A stretch of DNA of 10,342 bases, taken from an uncultured Burkholderiales bacterium. GTDB lineage: Bacteria > Pseudomonadota > Gammaproteobacteria > Burkholderiales > Burkholderiaceae_D. Position 1 is the stretch's first letter; every line of letters starts with the position of its first letter. The notes below the pieces were generated by a model. It worked only from the letters and a program-made list of their open reading frames with translations. It was not told where the DNA came from and searched no databases. Of this stretch, positions 1 to 8,334 are shown piece after piece. A program made the position numbers and the translations under genes. Location of the stretch: assembly GCA_937872165.1 (NCBI GenBank), contig CALMOR010000172.1, forward strand, positions 1 through 10,342, written 5' to 3'.

Positions 1-2
1 TG

Positions 3-3000
3 CCGGCACGAACCGGGATGGCCTTCGTCGTCATCCTCCACCTGTCGCCTCGACACGAGAGCAACGCCGCCGAGATCCTGCAGCGCTCGACGCGGATGCC
101 GGTCGCGAAGGTCCTCGAGACCATGCCGATCGAACCCGATCACGTCTACGTGATCCCCCCGACGAAGCATCTGTCGATGGACGACGGCCAGCTCCGCCTC
201 TCCGAAGCGACGCGGCAGAACGGCCGCCATGTGGCGATCGACCTCTTCTTCCGGACCCTCGCGAGGGTCCATCGCCAGCACGCGATCGCGGTGGTCCTGT
301 CGGGCACCGGCGCCGACGGCGCGGTCGGCCTGACGCGGGTCAAGGAACAGGGGGGACTGACCCTGGCGCAGCAGCCGGACGAGGCCGAGTACGACGGCAT
401 GCCGCTGGCCGCGATCCAGACCGGCAGCGTCGACATCGTGCTGCCGGCCGCCGAGATGCCGCAACGCCTTCTCGACGTGGTCCGGAGCGCGCGCGAGATC
501 CGGCTTCCCGCCAGCGACGAAGGTGCGCGACCTGCGCCGATCGTCGATGCGTCCGACGAAGCCGAGATCGCGTTGCGCGAGGTCAAGGCGCTGGTGCGCC
601 AGCGGACCGGCCACGACTTCACGCATTACAAGCGCGCCACCGTCCTGCGTCGCATCGAGCGACGTCTGCAGGTCAACGCGATGACGAGCCTTCCCGACTA
701 CCGCGACTTCGTCAGCGGACATCCGGACGAGGTCGACGCGTTGCTGCAGGACCTGCTGATCGGCGTCACCAACTTCTTCCGCGACCGCGAAGCGTTCGAG
801 GCGCTCGAACGCGAATGCCTGCCCGGCCTCCACTCCGGCCGCGAGTCGGGAGAACCCTTGCGCATCTGGGTGGCGGGGTGCGCCACCGGCGAGGAGGCCT
901 ACTCGCTGGCGATGCTGCTCAACGACTGGATGGACGGGCACGAGGGCAGCTGCGACTTCCAGATCTTCGCGACCGACACCGACGAACGGGCGATCATGGT
1001 CGGCCGCGCCGGTCTCTATCCGCTGTCGATCGTCACCGACGTATCGGCGACGCGCCTGCGCAAGTACTTCACCCGCGACGGTGACCGCTACCGGATCGGC
1101 AAGCACCTGCGCGAACGCGTCCTATTCGCGAGACACAACCTCCTGCGCGATCCGCCCTTCTCGCGCGTCGACCTGGTCTCGTGCCGCAACCTGCTGATCT
1201 ACGTCGATCGCGAAGCGCGCAAGCAGGCGCTCGAGACCTTCTCCTTCGCATTGCGGCCCGGAGGCCTCCTCTTCCTCGGCGGCGCCGAGTCGCCCGACGA
1301 AACCGGTCCGATCTTTCGCCCGGTCGACAAGAAGCATCGCCTCTATCGCGTCCACGGAACACCGGTCGCCACGCGGCCGCTTCCACGGCCACTCGACGCG
1401 CCGCTGCCTTCGCTGGAGATGTTGCAGGCGCCGTCCCGGCGGGAACGCAAGGAAGCGCGCTTCGAGGCGCTCCACCGCCAGGCCATCGAAGAGTCGGCGT
1501 CGCCGAGCGTGCTGATCGATTCCGCGCATCAGATCCTGCACCTGTCCGAAGGCGCGGGTCGCTTCCTCGAGCACGCCGGCGGCGTGCCCTCGCACAATCT
1601 CGTGACCATCGTCCATCCCGAGTTGCGGCTCGAATTGCGCATGGCCCTCCTGGAAGCGAGCCAGACCCACGGCAGCGTCGAGGCACATACCGTCAAGCTG
1701 ACGCGCGACGGCAAGGACGTCTTCGTCAACATGACGGTCAGGCCGTTCCGGGGGGGCGGCTCCGAAGGCGACCTGACGGTCGTGAAGTTCGACGAGGTCG
1801 ACGCCACGATGCGCCGGCCGGCGACCGAGCCCGACCAAGTCGCGAGCGGCATCGTCGAACAGCTCGAGTCCGAACTGAAGCGGCAGAAGGAGCATCTGCA
1901 GGACAGTCTCGAACGTTCGGAGACGTCCGCCGAGGAGCTGAAGGCGAGCAACGAGGAACTGCAGGCGATCAACGAGGAGCTCCGTTCGACCAGCGAGGAG
2001 CTCGAGACCGGCAAGGAGGAGCTACAGTCGATGAACGAGGAGCTGATCACCGTCAACTCCGAGCTCAAGATCAGGATCGACGAGGCCGGCAAGGTCAACG
2101 ACGATCTGCAGAACCTGATCGCGTCCACCGAGATCGCGACGATCTTCGTCGACAACCGGCTGCGCATCAAGCGCTACACGCCGCGCGCACTGGACTTGTT
2201 CAGCCTGATCCCTTCGGACATCGGGCGCTCGCTGCTCGACATCCGCCACCGACTTCGTTACGACACGCTGGCCGACGACGCGGCCGAGGCCTTCCAGGCG
2301 TTGCGCTTCGTCGAACGCGAAGTCGCCAGCGAGACCGGCGAACGCTATCTAGCTCGCATGCTGCCCTACCGGACGACGACCGACCGCATCGACGGCGCGA
2401 CGCTCACCTTCGTCGACGTCACGACGCTCCGCGAGGCCGAGGCGCGCGCACGGGAAGGCGAAGCCCATCTGCGTCTGGCCGCGGCGACGACGAAGGACTT
2501 CGCGATCATCACGATGAACGACGACGGCATCGTCACCACGTGGAACGCGGGCGCGGTGCGGATGTTCGGCTATGCCGTCGACGAGATCGTGGGCCGCTCC
2601 GCGTCCGTCCTCTTCACGCCCGAGGACCGCGCCGCCGGCGTGCCCGAATTCGAGCTGAGCACCGCGCGTCGGTTCGGACGCGCCGAGGACGACCGCTGGC
2701 ATCTGCGCAAGGACGACAGCCGCTTCTATTGCAGCGGCGTCGTGACGCCGTTCGAGAGCGGCGAGCTCAAGGGACTGGCGAAGATCGCGCGCGACGTCAC
2801 CGGCGTCCGCCGCGACCAGGCGACGCGCGATGCGCAGCTGCTCGAGGAGCGCACGGCCCGCTCCCAGTACGAGACCTCGAACCGCCTCAAGGACCAGTTC
2901 CTCGCCGTCATGTCGCACGAGCTCAAGCATCCGCTCAACCTGATCCACGTCAATGCCGAGTTGTTGACGCGCATGCCGCAGGTGAAGGGCCTGCCGGCCG

Positions 3001-4067
3001 TGCGCCGCGCGGCGCAGGTCATTCGCCAGGCCGTCGTCACGCAGGGAAAGATCATCGACGACCTGCTCGACCTGTCGCGGGCACGTACCGGCAAGCTGAC
3101 GTTGCAGGTGGTGCCGCACGATGTCGGGTCGACCGTGGAGACGATCGTCGCTGCCGTGCGTGTCGACGCGGAGGCGAAGAAGATCGAACTGCATTACCGG
3201 CCGGAGGACGGCCTCGCGCCGGTCTTGTGCGATCCGGTCCGGATCGAGCAGATCGCGTGGAACCTGCTCAGCAACGCGGTGAAGTTCACGCCCGAAGGCG
3301 GACGCATCGACGTGCGGCTCGAGCACGAGCACGATGGAGCGCTGCTATCGGTCGCGGACAACGGCCGCGGGATCTCGCAGACCTTCCTGCCGCACGTCTT
3401 CGACATGTTCGGTCAGGAAGCCGCGCCGACCCATCGCACCGAAGGCGGCATGGGCATCGGACTCGCGCTGGTCCGCGAACTGACGCTCGCGCAGGGCGGG
3501 CGCGTCGAAGCGCAATCGGCCGGCACCGGCCGGGGCGCCCGCTTCACGGTCTGGCTGCCGTTCTACGCCTCGGGCCCGTCGGCCCGGACCGTGACGACGG
3601 AGGCGCCCCTGCCCTCGCTCGAAGGACTGCGCATCCTCGTCGTGGAGGACGCGGTCGACGCGCTCGAACCGTTGATCGAGCTGCTGCGGATGGAAGGGGC
3701 GCGGCCGATGGCGGCGACCGACGGCCGCGCGGCGCTCGCGCTGGTCGAAAGCGAGACCTTCGACCTGATCGTCTCGGACGTCGCGATGCCGGACGTGGGC
3801 GGCTACGAATTCATCGCGAAAGTCCGGCGCGACGCACGATCGGCCGACATCTCCGCGATCGCGCTCACCGGCTTCGGGCGCGGCAACGACCGGCAGCAGG
3901 CGCTCGAGGCGGGATTCGACGCTCACGTGACGAAGCCCGCCTCGATGCGCGACCTGCGCATCGCGTTGTCCGGCATCGCCCGCACCCCGCGCCGGCCCAC
4001 CGGACCGATCCCTCTTCACGCCGGCACGCCGGCATCGATCGAACCGGCGCAGCGGACCCTGAAGTAG
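3..4067 (+). CDS. CheB-CheR-PAS-histidine kinase-receiver hybrid sensor protein (5' partial)
   Basis: Multi-domain signalling protein; numbering is from the Met at base 18. Domains in order: CheB methylesterase, C-terminal part (1-~155; His8 in HLSPRHES and Asp100 in SGTGADG fit two of the catalytic triad); CheR methyltransferase (~185-440; SAM-binding loop AGCATGEEAYS near 286-296, then SCRNLLIYV); a degenerate PAS-like stretch (~490-600); a Glu-rich coiled coil (~612-695, repeated EEL heptads); PAS (~698-790); PAS (~818-935); HisKA (H-box SHELKHPLN, phospho-acceptor His967); HATPase (N-box NLLSNAVKF, G boxes DNGRGI and GMGIGLA); receiver (~1202-1318; acidic pair Glu1210/Asp1211, phospho-acceptor Asp1254, Thr in ALTGF, Lys in TKP). 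No membrane segment is visible, so it is probably cytosolic. The frame is open to base 3 and the CheB active-site Ser segment (GASAGG type) is missing, so the true start lies upstream and the ATG at 18 is internal. Family knowledge: such fusions couple chemoreceptor-like methylation modules to phosphorelay. The stimulus and output are unknown. Confidence 0.95.
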   Translation, partial: PARTGMAFVVILHLSPRHESNAAEILQRSTRMPVAKVLETMPIEPDHVYVIPPTKHLSMDDGQLRLSEATRQNGRHVAIDLFFRTLARVHRQHAIAVVLSGTGADGAVGLTRVKEQGGLTLAQQPDEAEYDGMPLAAIQTGSVDIVLPAAEMPQRLLDVVRSAREIRLPASDEGARPAPIVDASDEAEIALREVKALVRQRTGHDFTHYKRATVLRRIERRLQVNAMTSLPDYRDFVSGHPDEVDALLQDLLIGVTNFFRDREAFEALERECLPGLHSGRESGEPLRIWVAGCATGEEAYSLAMLLNDWMDGHEGSCDFQIFATDTDERAIMVGRAGLYPLSIVTDVSATRLRKYFTRDGDRYRIGKHLRERVLFARHNLLRDPPFSRVDLVSCRNLLIYVDREARKQALETFSFALRPGGLLFLGGAESPDETGPIFRPVDKKHRLYRVHGTPVATRPLPRPLDAPLPSLEMLQAPSRRERKEARFEALHRQAIEESASPSVLIDSAHQILHLSEGAGRFLEHAGGVPSHNLVTIVHPELRLELRMALLEASQTHGSVEAHTVKLTRDGKDVFVNMTVRPFRGGGSEGDLTVVKFDEVDATMRRPATEPDQVASGIVEQLESELKRQKEHLQDSLERSETSAEELKASNEELQAINEELRSTSEELETGKEELQSMNEELITVNSELKIRIDEAGKVNDDLQNLIASTEIATIFVDNRLRIKRYTPRALDLFSLIPSDIGRSLLDIRHRLRYDTLADDAAEAFQALRFVEREVASETGERYLARMLPYRTTTDRIDGATLTFVDVTTLREAEARAREGEAHLRLAAATTKDFAIITMNDDGIVTTWNAGAVRMFGYAVDEIVGRSASVLFTPEDRAAGVPEFELSTARRFGRAEDDRWHLRKDDSRFYCSGVVTPFESGELKGLAKIARDVTGVRRDQATRDAQLLEERTARSQYETSNRLKDQFLAVMSHELKHPLNLIHVNAELLTRMPQVKGLPAVRRAAQVIRQAVVTQGKIIDDLLDLSRARTGKLTLQVVPHDVGSTVETIVAAVRVDAEAKKIELHYRPEDGLAPVLCDPVRIEQIAWNLLSNAVKFTPEGGRIDVRLEHEHDGALLSVADNGRGISQTFLPHVFDMFGQEAAPTHRTEGGMGIGLALVRELTLAQGGRVEAQSAGTGRGARFTVWLPFYASGPSARTVTTEAPLPSLEGLRILVVEDAVDALEPLIELLRMEGARPMAATDGRAALALVESETFDLIVSDVAMPDVGGYEFIAKVRRDARSADISAIALTGFGRGNDRQQALEAGFDAHVTKPASMRDLRIALSGIARTPRRPTGPIPLHAGTPASIEPAQRTLK

Positions 4068-4990
4068 GCCACCGTCCTCCTCAGTCCTTCGTCGAGCGCG
4101 ATCGCCGGTTCCCAGCCGAGCAGCCGGCGCGCACGTTCGATGTCCGGACAACGCTGCAGCGGATCATCGACCGGCAGGCCGCGGTGTTCGATGGTCGACG
4201 ACGAGCCCGTCACCGCGAGGACCTGCGCCGCGATGTCGCGCATCGAGGTCTCGCACGGGTTTCCGAGATTGACCGGTTCGCCGTCGTCCCCGCTCGACCG
4301 CATCAGCCGCACCAGCCCGTCGATCAGGTCGTCGACATAGCAGAACGCCCGCGTCTGCGCGCCCGATCCGTACAACGTCAACGGCCGGCCGGCCAGTGCC
4401 TGCACGATGAAGTTGGAGACGACGCGACCGTCGTTCGGATGCATGCGCGGGCCGTAGGTATTGAAGATGCGCGCGATCTTCACGGTCAGCCCGTGCTGCC
4501 GGCGATAGTCCGCGAAGAGCGTCTCGGCGCAGCGCTTGCCTTCGTCGTAGCACGAACGCGGACCGATCGGGTTGACGTGACCCCAGTAGTCTTCGGTCTG
4601 CGGGTGAACCGCCGGATCGCCGTAGACCTCGCTCGTCGAAGCCTGCAGGATCGGCACCCGCAGCCGCTTCGCGAGCCCGAGCATGTTGATGGCGCCGTGC
4701 ACACTGGTCTTCGTCGTCTGCACCGGATCGTGCTGGTAATGGATCGGCGATGCGGGACAGGCGAGGTTGTAGATCTCGTCCACCTCGACGTACAGCGGAA
4801 ACGTGACGTCGTGGCGCAGGATCTCGAAGTTCGGCGCGTCGAGCAGCTGTGCGATGTTCGCGCGGGTGCCGGTATAGAAGTTGTCGACGCAGAGCACGTC
4901 GTGTCCTTCGCGCACCAGCCGTTCGCACAGATGCGAGCCGAGGAAACCGGCGCCTCCGGTGACGAGGACACGCTTGCGATCGCCCTTCAC
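4016..4990 (-). CDS. UDP-glucuronate decarboxylase (UDP-xylose synthase), SDR family
   Basis: Predicted to convert UDP-glucuronate to UDP-xylose with enzyme-bound NAD+, in the cytosol, supplying a pentose donor. The protein is 324 residues, normal for bacterial UXS. Visible motifs are the Rossmann loop TGGAGFLGSH (11-20), NLACPASPIHYQ (75-86), which is characteristic of UXS rather than of dTDP-glucose dehydratase, the ASTSEVYGDP segment (117-126), the catalytic pair Tyr148/Lys152 in YDEGKR, and RCPDIERARRLLGWEP near the end. The GTG start at 4990 overlaps the stop of the glycosidase-like gene as GTGA. An AGGGTG stretch 5 bases upstream may serve as ribosome binding site, and the N-terminus (VKGDRKRVLVTGG) fits the family. 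It is the last gene of the operon visible here. Its 3' end overlaps the convergent kinase gene by 52 bases. A 4-epimerase or a bifunctional decarboxylase/epimerase is possible but less likely. Confidence 0.93.
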   Translation of the reverse strand: MKGDRKRVLVTGGAGFLGSHLCERLVREGHDVLCVDNFYTGTRANIAQLLDAPNFEILRHDVTFPLYVEVDEIYNLACPASPIHYQHDPVQTTKTSVHGAINMLGLAKRLRVPILQASTSEVYGDPAVHPQTEDYWGHVNPIGPRSCYDEGKRCAETLFADYRRQHGLTVKIARIFNTYGPRMHPNDGRVVSNFIVQALAGRPLTLYGSGAQTRAFCYVDDLIDGLVRLMRSSGDDGEPVNLGNPCETSMRDIAAQVLAVTGSSSTIEHRGLPVDDPLQRCPDIERARRLLGWEPAIALDEGLRRTVAYFRVRCAGSIDAGVPA

Positions 4991-6228
4991 GCGTGCACCC
5001 TGTGGTCGAGTGGAGCGGGATCGAGCGGCCAGCGCGGTTCGCGGACCAGCGCTTCGACGAGCGACCCGACATCGCGCGACGTGCCGCCGTCCGCGAAACG
5101 CCGCTGCTGGACACGGAGCTCGGCCGCGAGCGGTTCGTGCACGTCGCGCTGACCCCGATCGTCGGCGTAATCCCACAACCCGTTCTCGCAATGACGCTCG
5201 TTGTCCCACCCGGGAAAGTTGACGATCGGATACAGACAGAGACCCTCCACGTCCACGCCCTTCTCCCGGATCCTTGCCACTTCGTCGCAGACGTAGCGCA
5301 GCCACGCCGCGCGGCCGGCGCCCTCGCATCCGGTCTCGCCGACGTAGATCGGACGGTCGTAGCGTCTGCGCCATTCGGACAGCATCCCGCCCAGCGGCCG
5401 ATAGCGCGGGTCGCCCTGACCGATCGGTCCGCCCGGATGCAGCGCGGTGCCGAAGGTCCACTGGTTCCACGGGTAGTAGTTGACGCCGATCACGTCCAGG
5501 TACTCGGGACGGCCGCCGAGTTGCGGCCAGAGCCGCCCCGACAACAGGTCGCATCCCTGGAACTGCAGGAGCCGCGACGCTTCGGCCGCGGCGGCATCCT
5601 CCGGACGATCGTCCCCGGCCACCACCGAGAAGGCCGGCTCGTGGACCGCGATGCGGGTGCTCCGCTCGACGTCGCGGACCGCCTCGATCGCAGCGATGCT
5701 GGCGCGCACGAGTTGGCACTTGAGTTCGAAGCCGCGCCCGTGCTCGAACGGATTGATCGCCGCGACGTCGCCCCCACCCCATGCCAGGAACGAGATCTCG
5801 TTGACCGGCGAGATCCACGGCGCCTCGTCGCCCTCGTCCGCGAGCAGCAACGCGAAGTCGCGCGCGAGCGCCGCGAACCGGTCCACGAAGGACGGCATGA
5901 AGACGTCGAGGTCGTCCGGCCAGCCGAAGTGCAGGAGGTCCCACACGACGCGGACGCCGCTCCGTCGTGCCGCGCGGATCGCCGGCAGCACCGAAGAGAA
6001 GTCGCGACGACCGGGCGCGGGCTCGACCCGGTGCCAAGAGAAGCCGTCGCGGGCGACGCGGATGCCGCGCTCGACCAGCCGTTCGTAATCGGCCGCCGCG
6101 AACTCGACGTGCCGTGTCGCGGCGGACAGGTCGAGTCGACGTCCTGATGGCGTCCGATGGCTCGAACACTCGAAGCCGCCGACGAAGAAGCCGGGGATCA
6201 ACGCCTCGCTCCGCACCGCGTCGTTCAT
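4987..6228 (-). CDS. Clan GH-A (family 1-like) glycosidase-related protein
   Basis: A 413-residue protein that looks like a (beta/alpha)8-barrel glycoside hydrolase related to family 1. The likely acid/base is Glu144 in SPVNEISF (Asn-Glu at the end of strand 4) and the likely nucleophile is Glu298 in YVGETGCEG (strand 7). Other barrel-type segments are RDGFSWHRVEP (60-70), WDLLHFGWP (96-104), GVNYYPWNQW (248-257) and the Trp-rich C-terminal part LWDYADDRG. There is no signal peptide or membrane segment, so it probably acts in the cytosol. The ATG at 6228 overlaps the upstream stop as ATGA and has GGTGA 4 bases before it. The gene sits between a glycosyltransferase and a UDP-xylose synthase, so it may edit or transglycosylate an intermediate; that is inference. 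The substrate cannot be read from the sequence, and 'beta-glucosidase' would be over-specific. Confidence 0.8.
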   Translation of the reverse strand: MNDAVRSEALIPGFFVGGFECSSHRTPSGRRLDLSAATRHVEFAAADYERLVERGIRVARDGFSWHRVEPAPGRRDFSSVLPAIRAARRSGVRVVWDLLHFGWPDDLDVFMPSFVDRFAALARDFALLLADEGDEAPWISPVNEISFLAWGGGDVAAINPFEHGRGFELKCQLVRASIAAIEAVRDVERSTRIAVHEPAFSVVAGDDRPEDAAAAEASRLLQFQGCDLLSGRLWPQLGGRPEYLDVIGVNYYPWNQWTFGTALHPGGPIGQGDPRYRPLGGMLSEWRRRYDRPIYVGETGCEGAGRAAWLRYVCDEVARIREKGVDVEGLCLYPIVNFPGWDNERHCENGLWDYADDRGQRDVHEPLAAELRVQQRRFADGGTSRDVGSLVEALVREPRWPLDPAPLDHRVHA

Positions 6229-7211
6229 GCGGTCACCATCGCGAGCGTGTCGTTCCAGTCGGCGACGAAGCGGTCGATCGAGAAGCGCTCCTCGGCCGTT
6301 CGCCGTGCCGCGTCTCCCCAGGCCTTCGCCTGCGCGGGGTCCGCCAGCAGTTCCTCCATCGCGCTGACGAGCAGCTCGAGGTTGGTGTCGATGTAGCCGT
6401 TGCGCCCGCTCTCGATAACGGTCGACAGCTCGGTCGACGCGAGACCGACGATCGGCATCCCGATCGCCATCGCCTCGATCAGCGCGAGCCCGAGACTGGT
6501 CCATCGCACCGGATGGAAGAAGAATCGATAGCGCGCCATGAAGGCCGGGAGTTCGGGATTGCTGACCTCGCCGAGGCCGCCGCTGACCTCGGCCTCCATG
6601 CCGACGAGGTCGAGCGGAACGCGACGCCGCGCGCGTTCGAAGAGATCCGCACCGAGGCGGCGACCGCGGCGCTCCAGATGGTTGACGACCATGATCCCGC
6701 AACGGTGCTCGCCGGTGTAGCGGACCTCGGGCGGCACGACCACGCCGTGCTCGATGACGCGCACGTTCGCGTCTCCGTTGTCCCACATCAACGCGTTGAA
6801 CGCCGTGACGTGGACGAGGAGCGCGTCCTTGTCCTGCATCCAGTGACGCGTGTCGACCGGGTCCTGCTGCGGCGGGTCGTGCTCGAGCACGATCGTCGGC
6901 AGGCGCCGTTGCGCTTCGCTCAGCACGTCGATGCGATCCTTGTCCCAGTGACGACGCGACTGATACAGCACGCAGTCGAACTCCTCCGTGGCGACCTGCG
7001 CGATGTCGACCTCGTGGACGTTGTCGCCCCACGGCAGCGCGCCGACCTTGCCGGCATAGCCGGGCGGATGTCCGGGGCGCGTCACCAGATGGAAATCGTG
7101 CGGCAGGTGCGACAGGTAGTAGAGATAGTTGCCGTGCACGTGCCACGTGAGGATGCGCAGGCGCGCGCCCTTGGCACGAAGGCGCGGCGGGGCGTCGAGG
7201 TCAAGCAGCAT
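6225..7211 (-). CDS. Glycosyltransferase, family 4-like (GT-B fold)
   Basis: A 328-residue protein with the C-terminal signature of GT4-type retaining transferases: FFHPVRWTSLGLALIEAMAI (about 231-250), followed by GMPIVGLASTE and ESGRNGYI, with Glu246 in the nucleotide-sugar-binding Glu motif. The N-terminal half carries ILTWHVHGNYLYYLSHLPHDF (20-40), EHDPP (110-114) and HVTAFNALMWDNG (134-146). These define a recognisable subfamily of such transferases that I recall from high-GC proteobacteria, but I know of no assigned donor or acceptor. I chose the ATG at 7211 because similarity to that family begins right after it and it overlaps the upstream gene by only 11 bases. An in-frame ATG at 7304 would add 31 residues of low-complexity Arg/Ser sequence inside the upstream gene. 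No strong ribosome binding site is visible, so translational coupling is likely. Confidence 0.87.
   Translation of the reverse strand: MLLDLDAPPRLRAKGARLRILTWHVHGNYLYYLSHLPHDFHLVTRPGHPPGYAGKVGALPWGDNVHEVDIAQVATEEFDCVLYQSRRHWDKDRIDVLSEAQRRLPTIVLEHDPPQQDPVDTRHWMQDKDALLVHVTAFNALMWDNGDANVRVIEHGVVVPPEVRYTGEHRCGIMVVNHLERRGRRLGADLFERARRRVPLDLVGMEAEVSGGLGEVSNPELPAFMARYRFFFHPVRWTSLGLALIEAMAIGMPIVGLASTELSTVIESGRNGYIDTNLELLVSAMEELLADPAQAKAWGDAARRTAEERFSIDRFVADWNDTLAMVTA
6233..6237 (-). promoter_or_regulatory. Probable ribosome binding site of the glycosidase-like gene
   Basis: GGTGA on the coding strand, four bases before the ATG at 6228 and within the last codons of the preceding glycosyltransferase. 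It matches the 3' half of the AGGAGGTGA consensus. It is short, so support is moderate; together with the ATGA overlap it favours this start. Confidence 0.45.
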
Positions 7212-8328
7212 GGCGGTCTCGCGAAAAAGGCGTTGCGAATCGCTCGAGCGGTCGCAGCGACGGATGGGAGAAGGCCGTGTCGAGCACGGCTTCGACCGTG
7301 ACACCCTTCGCGCAGGGATGATCGATCGGACAATCGCGATGCATGCAGGGTCGGCAAGGGACCGCGTGGGCGAGTACCCGATGGAGCGTGCCGTCGATCG
7401 GCGCCCATCGCTCGACGTCGCTGCCGGATGCGATCACGACGCTCGGCGTGCCGACCGCGGCGGCGACGTGCGAGATGCCGGTGTCGTTGCAGACGAGGAG
7501 GCGCGCCCCGCGCAACAGACAGGCGAGCGCACCCAGCGAAGTGCGACCCGCGAGGTCGACCACCGCCACGCCGGCGCCTCGCAGGCGTTCGGCGAGCGCG
7601 CCGACGATCTCGCGCTCGTCGCCGCTGCCGGTCAGCACGATGCGCGCGCCGCGGGCCGCCACCTCGTGCGCCACCGCGGCGAAGCGGTCCAGCGGCCAGC
7701 GACGCGACGACCAGCGCGCGCCCGGATGGATGCAGACGTAGCGTCCATCGAGCCCGTGCAGTGCGCGAAGCCGCTCCCACTCGTCGCGCTCGGCGGCGAC
7801 GATCGGCAGTTCGATCGACGTGTCCGCGACCGACTCGTCGCTCGCACCGAGCGCCGCCATCAGCGCCAGGTAGCGACGGACCTCGGCCGGCTCGGCGTCC
7901 CAGTCGACGAAGACGCCCGACGCGCTCTCGTCGAAGATCGCCGGCAGATGGAAGCCGGCCATCGTGACCGCGCCGAAGCTCGCGACCAGATGATTGGCGA
8001 GGCCGCCGTTGCCGTGCAGCTGGATCGAGAGGTCGAACGCCCTCGCCCTCATCGCGTCGACGAACGCGGGCAGCCGGACGCCGTCCTCGGCTTGCTCGGG
8101 AAAGCCGGGCGCTCCCGGAAACGCGATGTGCTCGTCGATCCACTGCGGGTAGCGCCGCGTGAAACCTTCCATCGTCGGCAGGCCGACCATCGCGATATGC
8201 GCGGCCGGATACGTCGCCCGTAACGCCCGCAACGCCGGCATCGAGCACAACAGGTCGCCGAGCTGCAGCGCGCGGAAGACCACGATGCTGCGCGGCGGGG
8301 GATCGAGACGCGGGACTGGCATGGTCAT
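7201..8328 (-). CDS. Glycosyltransferase family 9 (ADP-heptose:LPS heptosyltransferase type)
   Basis: A 375-residue GT-B fold transferase of the WaaC/WaaF family. Evidence: RALQLGDLLCSMPALRALR (19-37), the usual N-terminal acceptor-side motif with the conserved Gly-Asp; CIHPGARWSSRRWP (199-212), the HPGA...WP donor-domain motif; LTGSGDE (232-238); and NDTGISHVAAAVGTPSVV (281-298), the family hallmark. Near the C-terminus are four cysteines (325, 328, 333, 339) in the C-x2-C-x4-C-x5-C order often seen in heptosyltransferase II-like proteins. It presumably acts at the cytosolic face of the inner membrane. Family members mostly use ADP-L-glycero-D-manno-heptose, but the exact donor is not proven by sequence. 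The ATG at 8328 lies 6 bases after the upstream stop; an ATG at 8322 is an equally possible start. Neither has a clear ribosome binding site. Confidence 0.92.
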   Translation of the reverse strand: MTMPVPRLDPPPRSIVVFRALQLGDLLCSMPALRALRATYPAAHIAMVGLPTMEGFTRRYPQWIDEHIAFPGAPGFPEQAEDGVRLPAFVDAMRARAFDLSIQLHGNGGLANHLVASFGAVTMAGFHLPAIFDESASGVFVDWDAEPAEVRRYLALMAALGASDESVADTSIELPIVAAERDEWERLRALHGLDGRYVCIHPGARWSSRRWPLDRFAAVAHEVAARGARIVLTGSGDEREIVGALAERLRGAGVAVVDLAGRTSLGALACLLRGARLLVCNDTGISHVAAAVGTPSVVIASGSDVERWAPIDGTLHRVLAHAVPCRPCMHRDCPIDHPCAKGVTVEAVLDTAFSHPSLRPLERFATPFSRDRHAA

Positions 8329-8334
8329 GACCGA

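Noticed and set aside
18..20. ATG at base 18 as the start of the CheB-CheR-kinase gene
   Set aside because: The frame is open upstream to base 3, and the protein would begin in mid-CheB without the catalytic serine segment. It is an internal methionine.
4027..4049. GC-rich inverted repeat (cgccgg ... ccggcg) near the convergent gene ends as a terminator
   Set aside because: The stem is only 6 pairs with an 11-base loop and no T-run on either side. Such GC palindromes are common by chance at this base composition.
1181..5152. A 1323-codon open frame on the + strand overlapping the kinase and UXS genes
   Set aside because: Its product is an Arg/Ala/Pro-rich low-complexity string without motifs. 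It is the shifted-frame shadow expected in high-GC DNA, and real domain signatures lie in the frame ending at 4067 and on the opposite strand.
4016..7146. Minus-strand open frames of more than 700 codons (ending at 4016 and at 4987) suggesting fusions
   Set aside because: Only the downstream parts (from 4990 and from 6228) carry conserved motifs. The upstream parts are out-of-frame shadows of the neighbouring genes, so these are separate genes and not fusions.
7212..7304. Upstream ATG at 7304 for the GT4-like gene
   Set aside because: It would give a 104-base overlap with the GT9 gene and an N-terminal extension of Arg/Ser-rich sequence with no resemblance to transferases.
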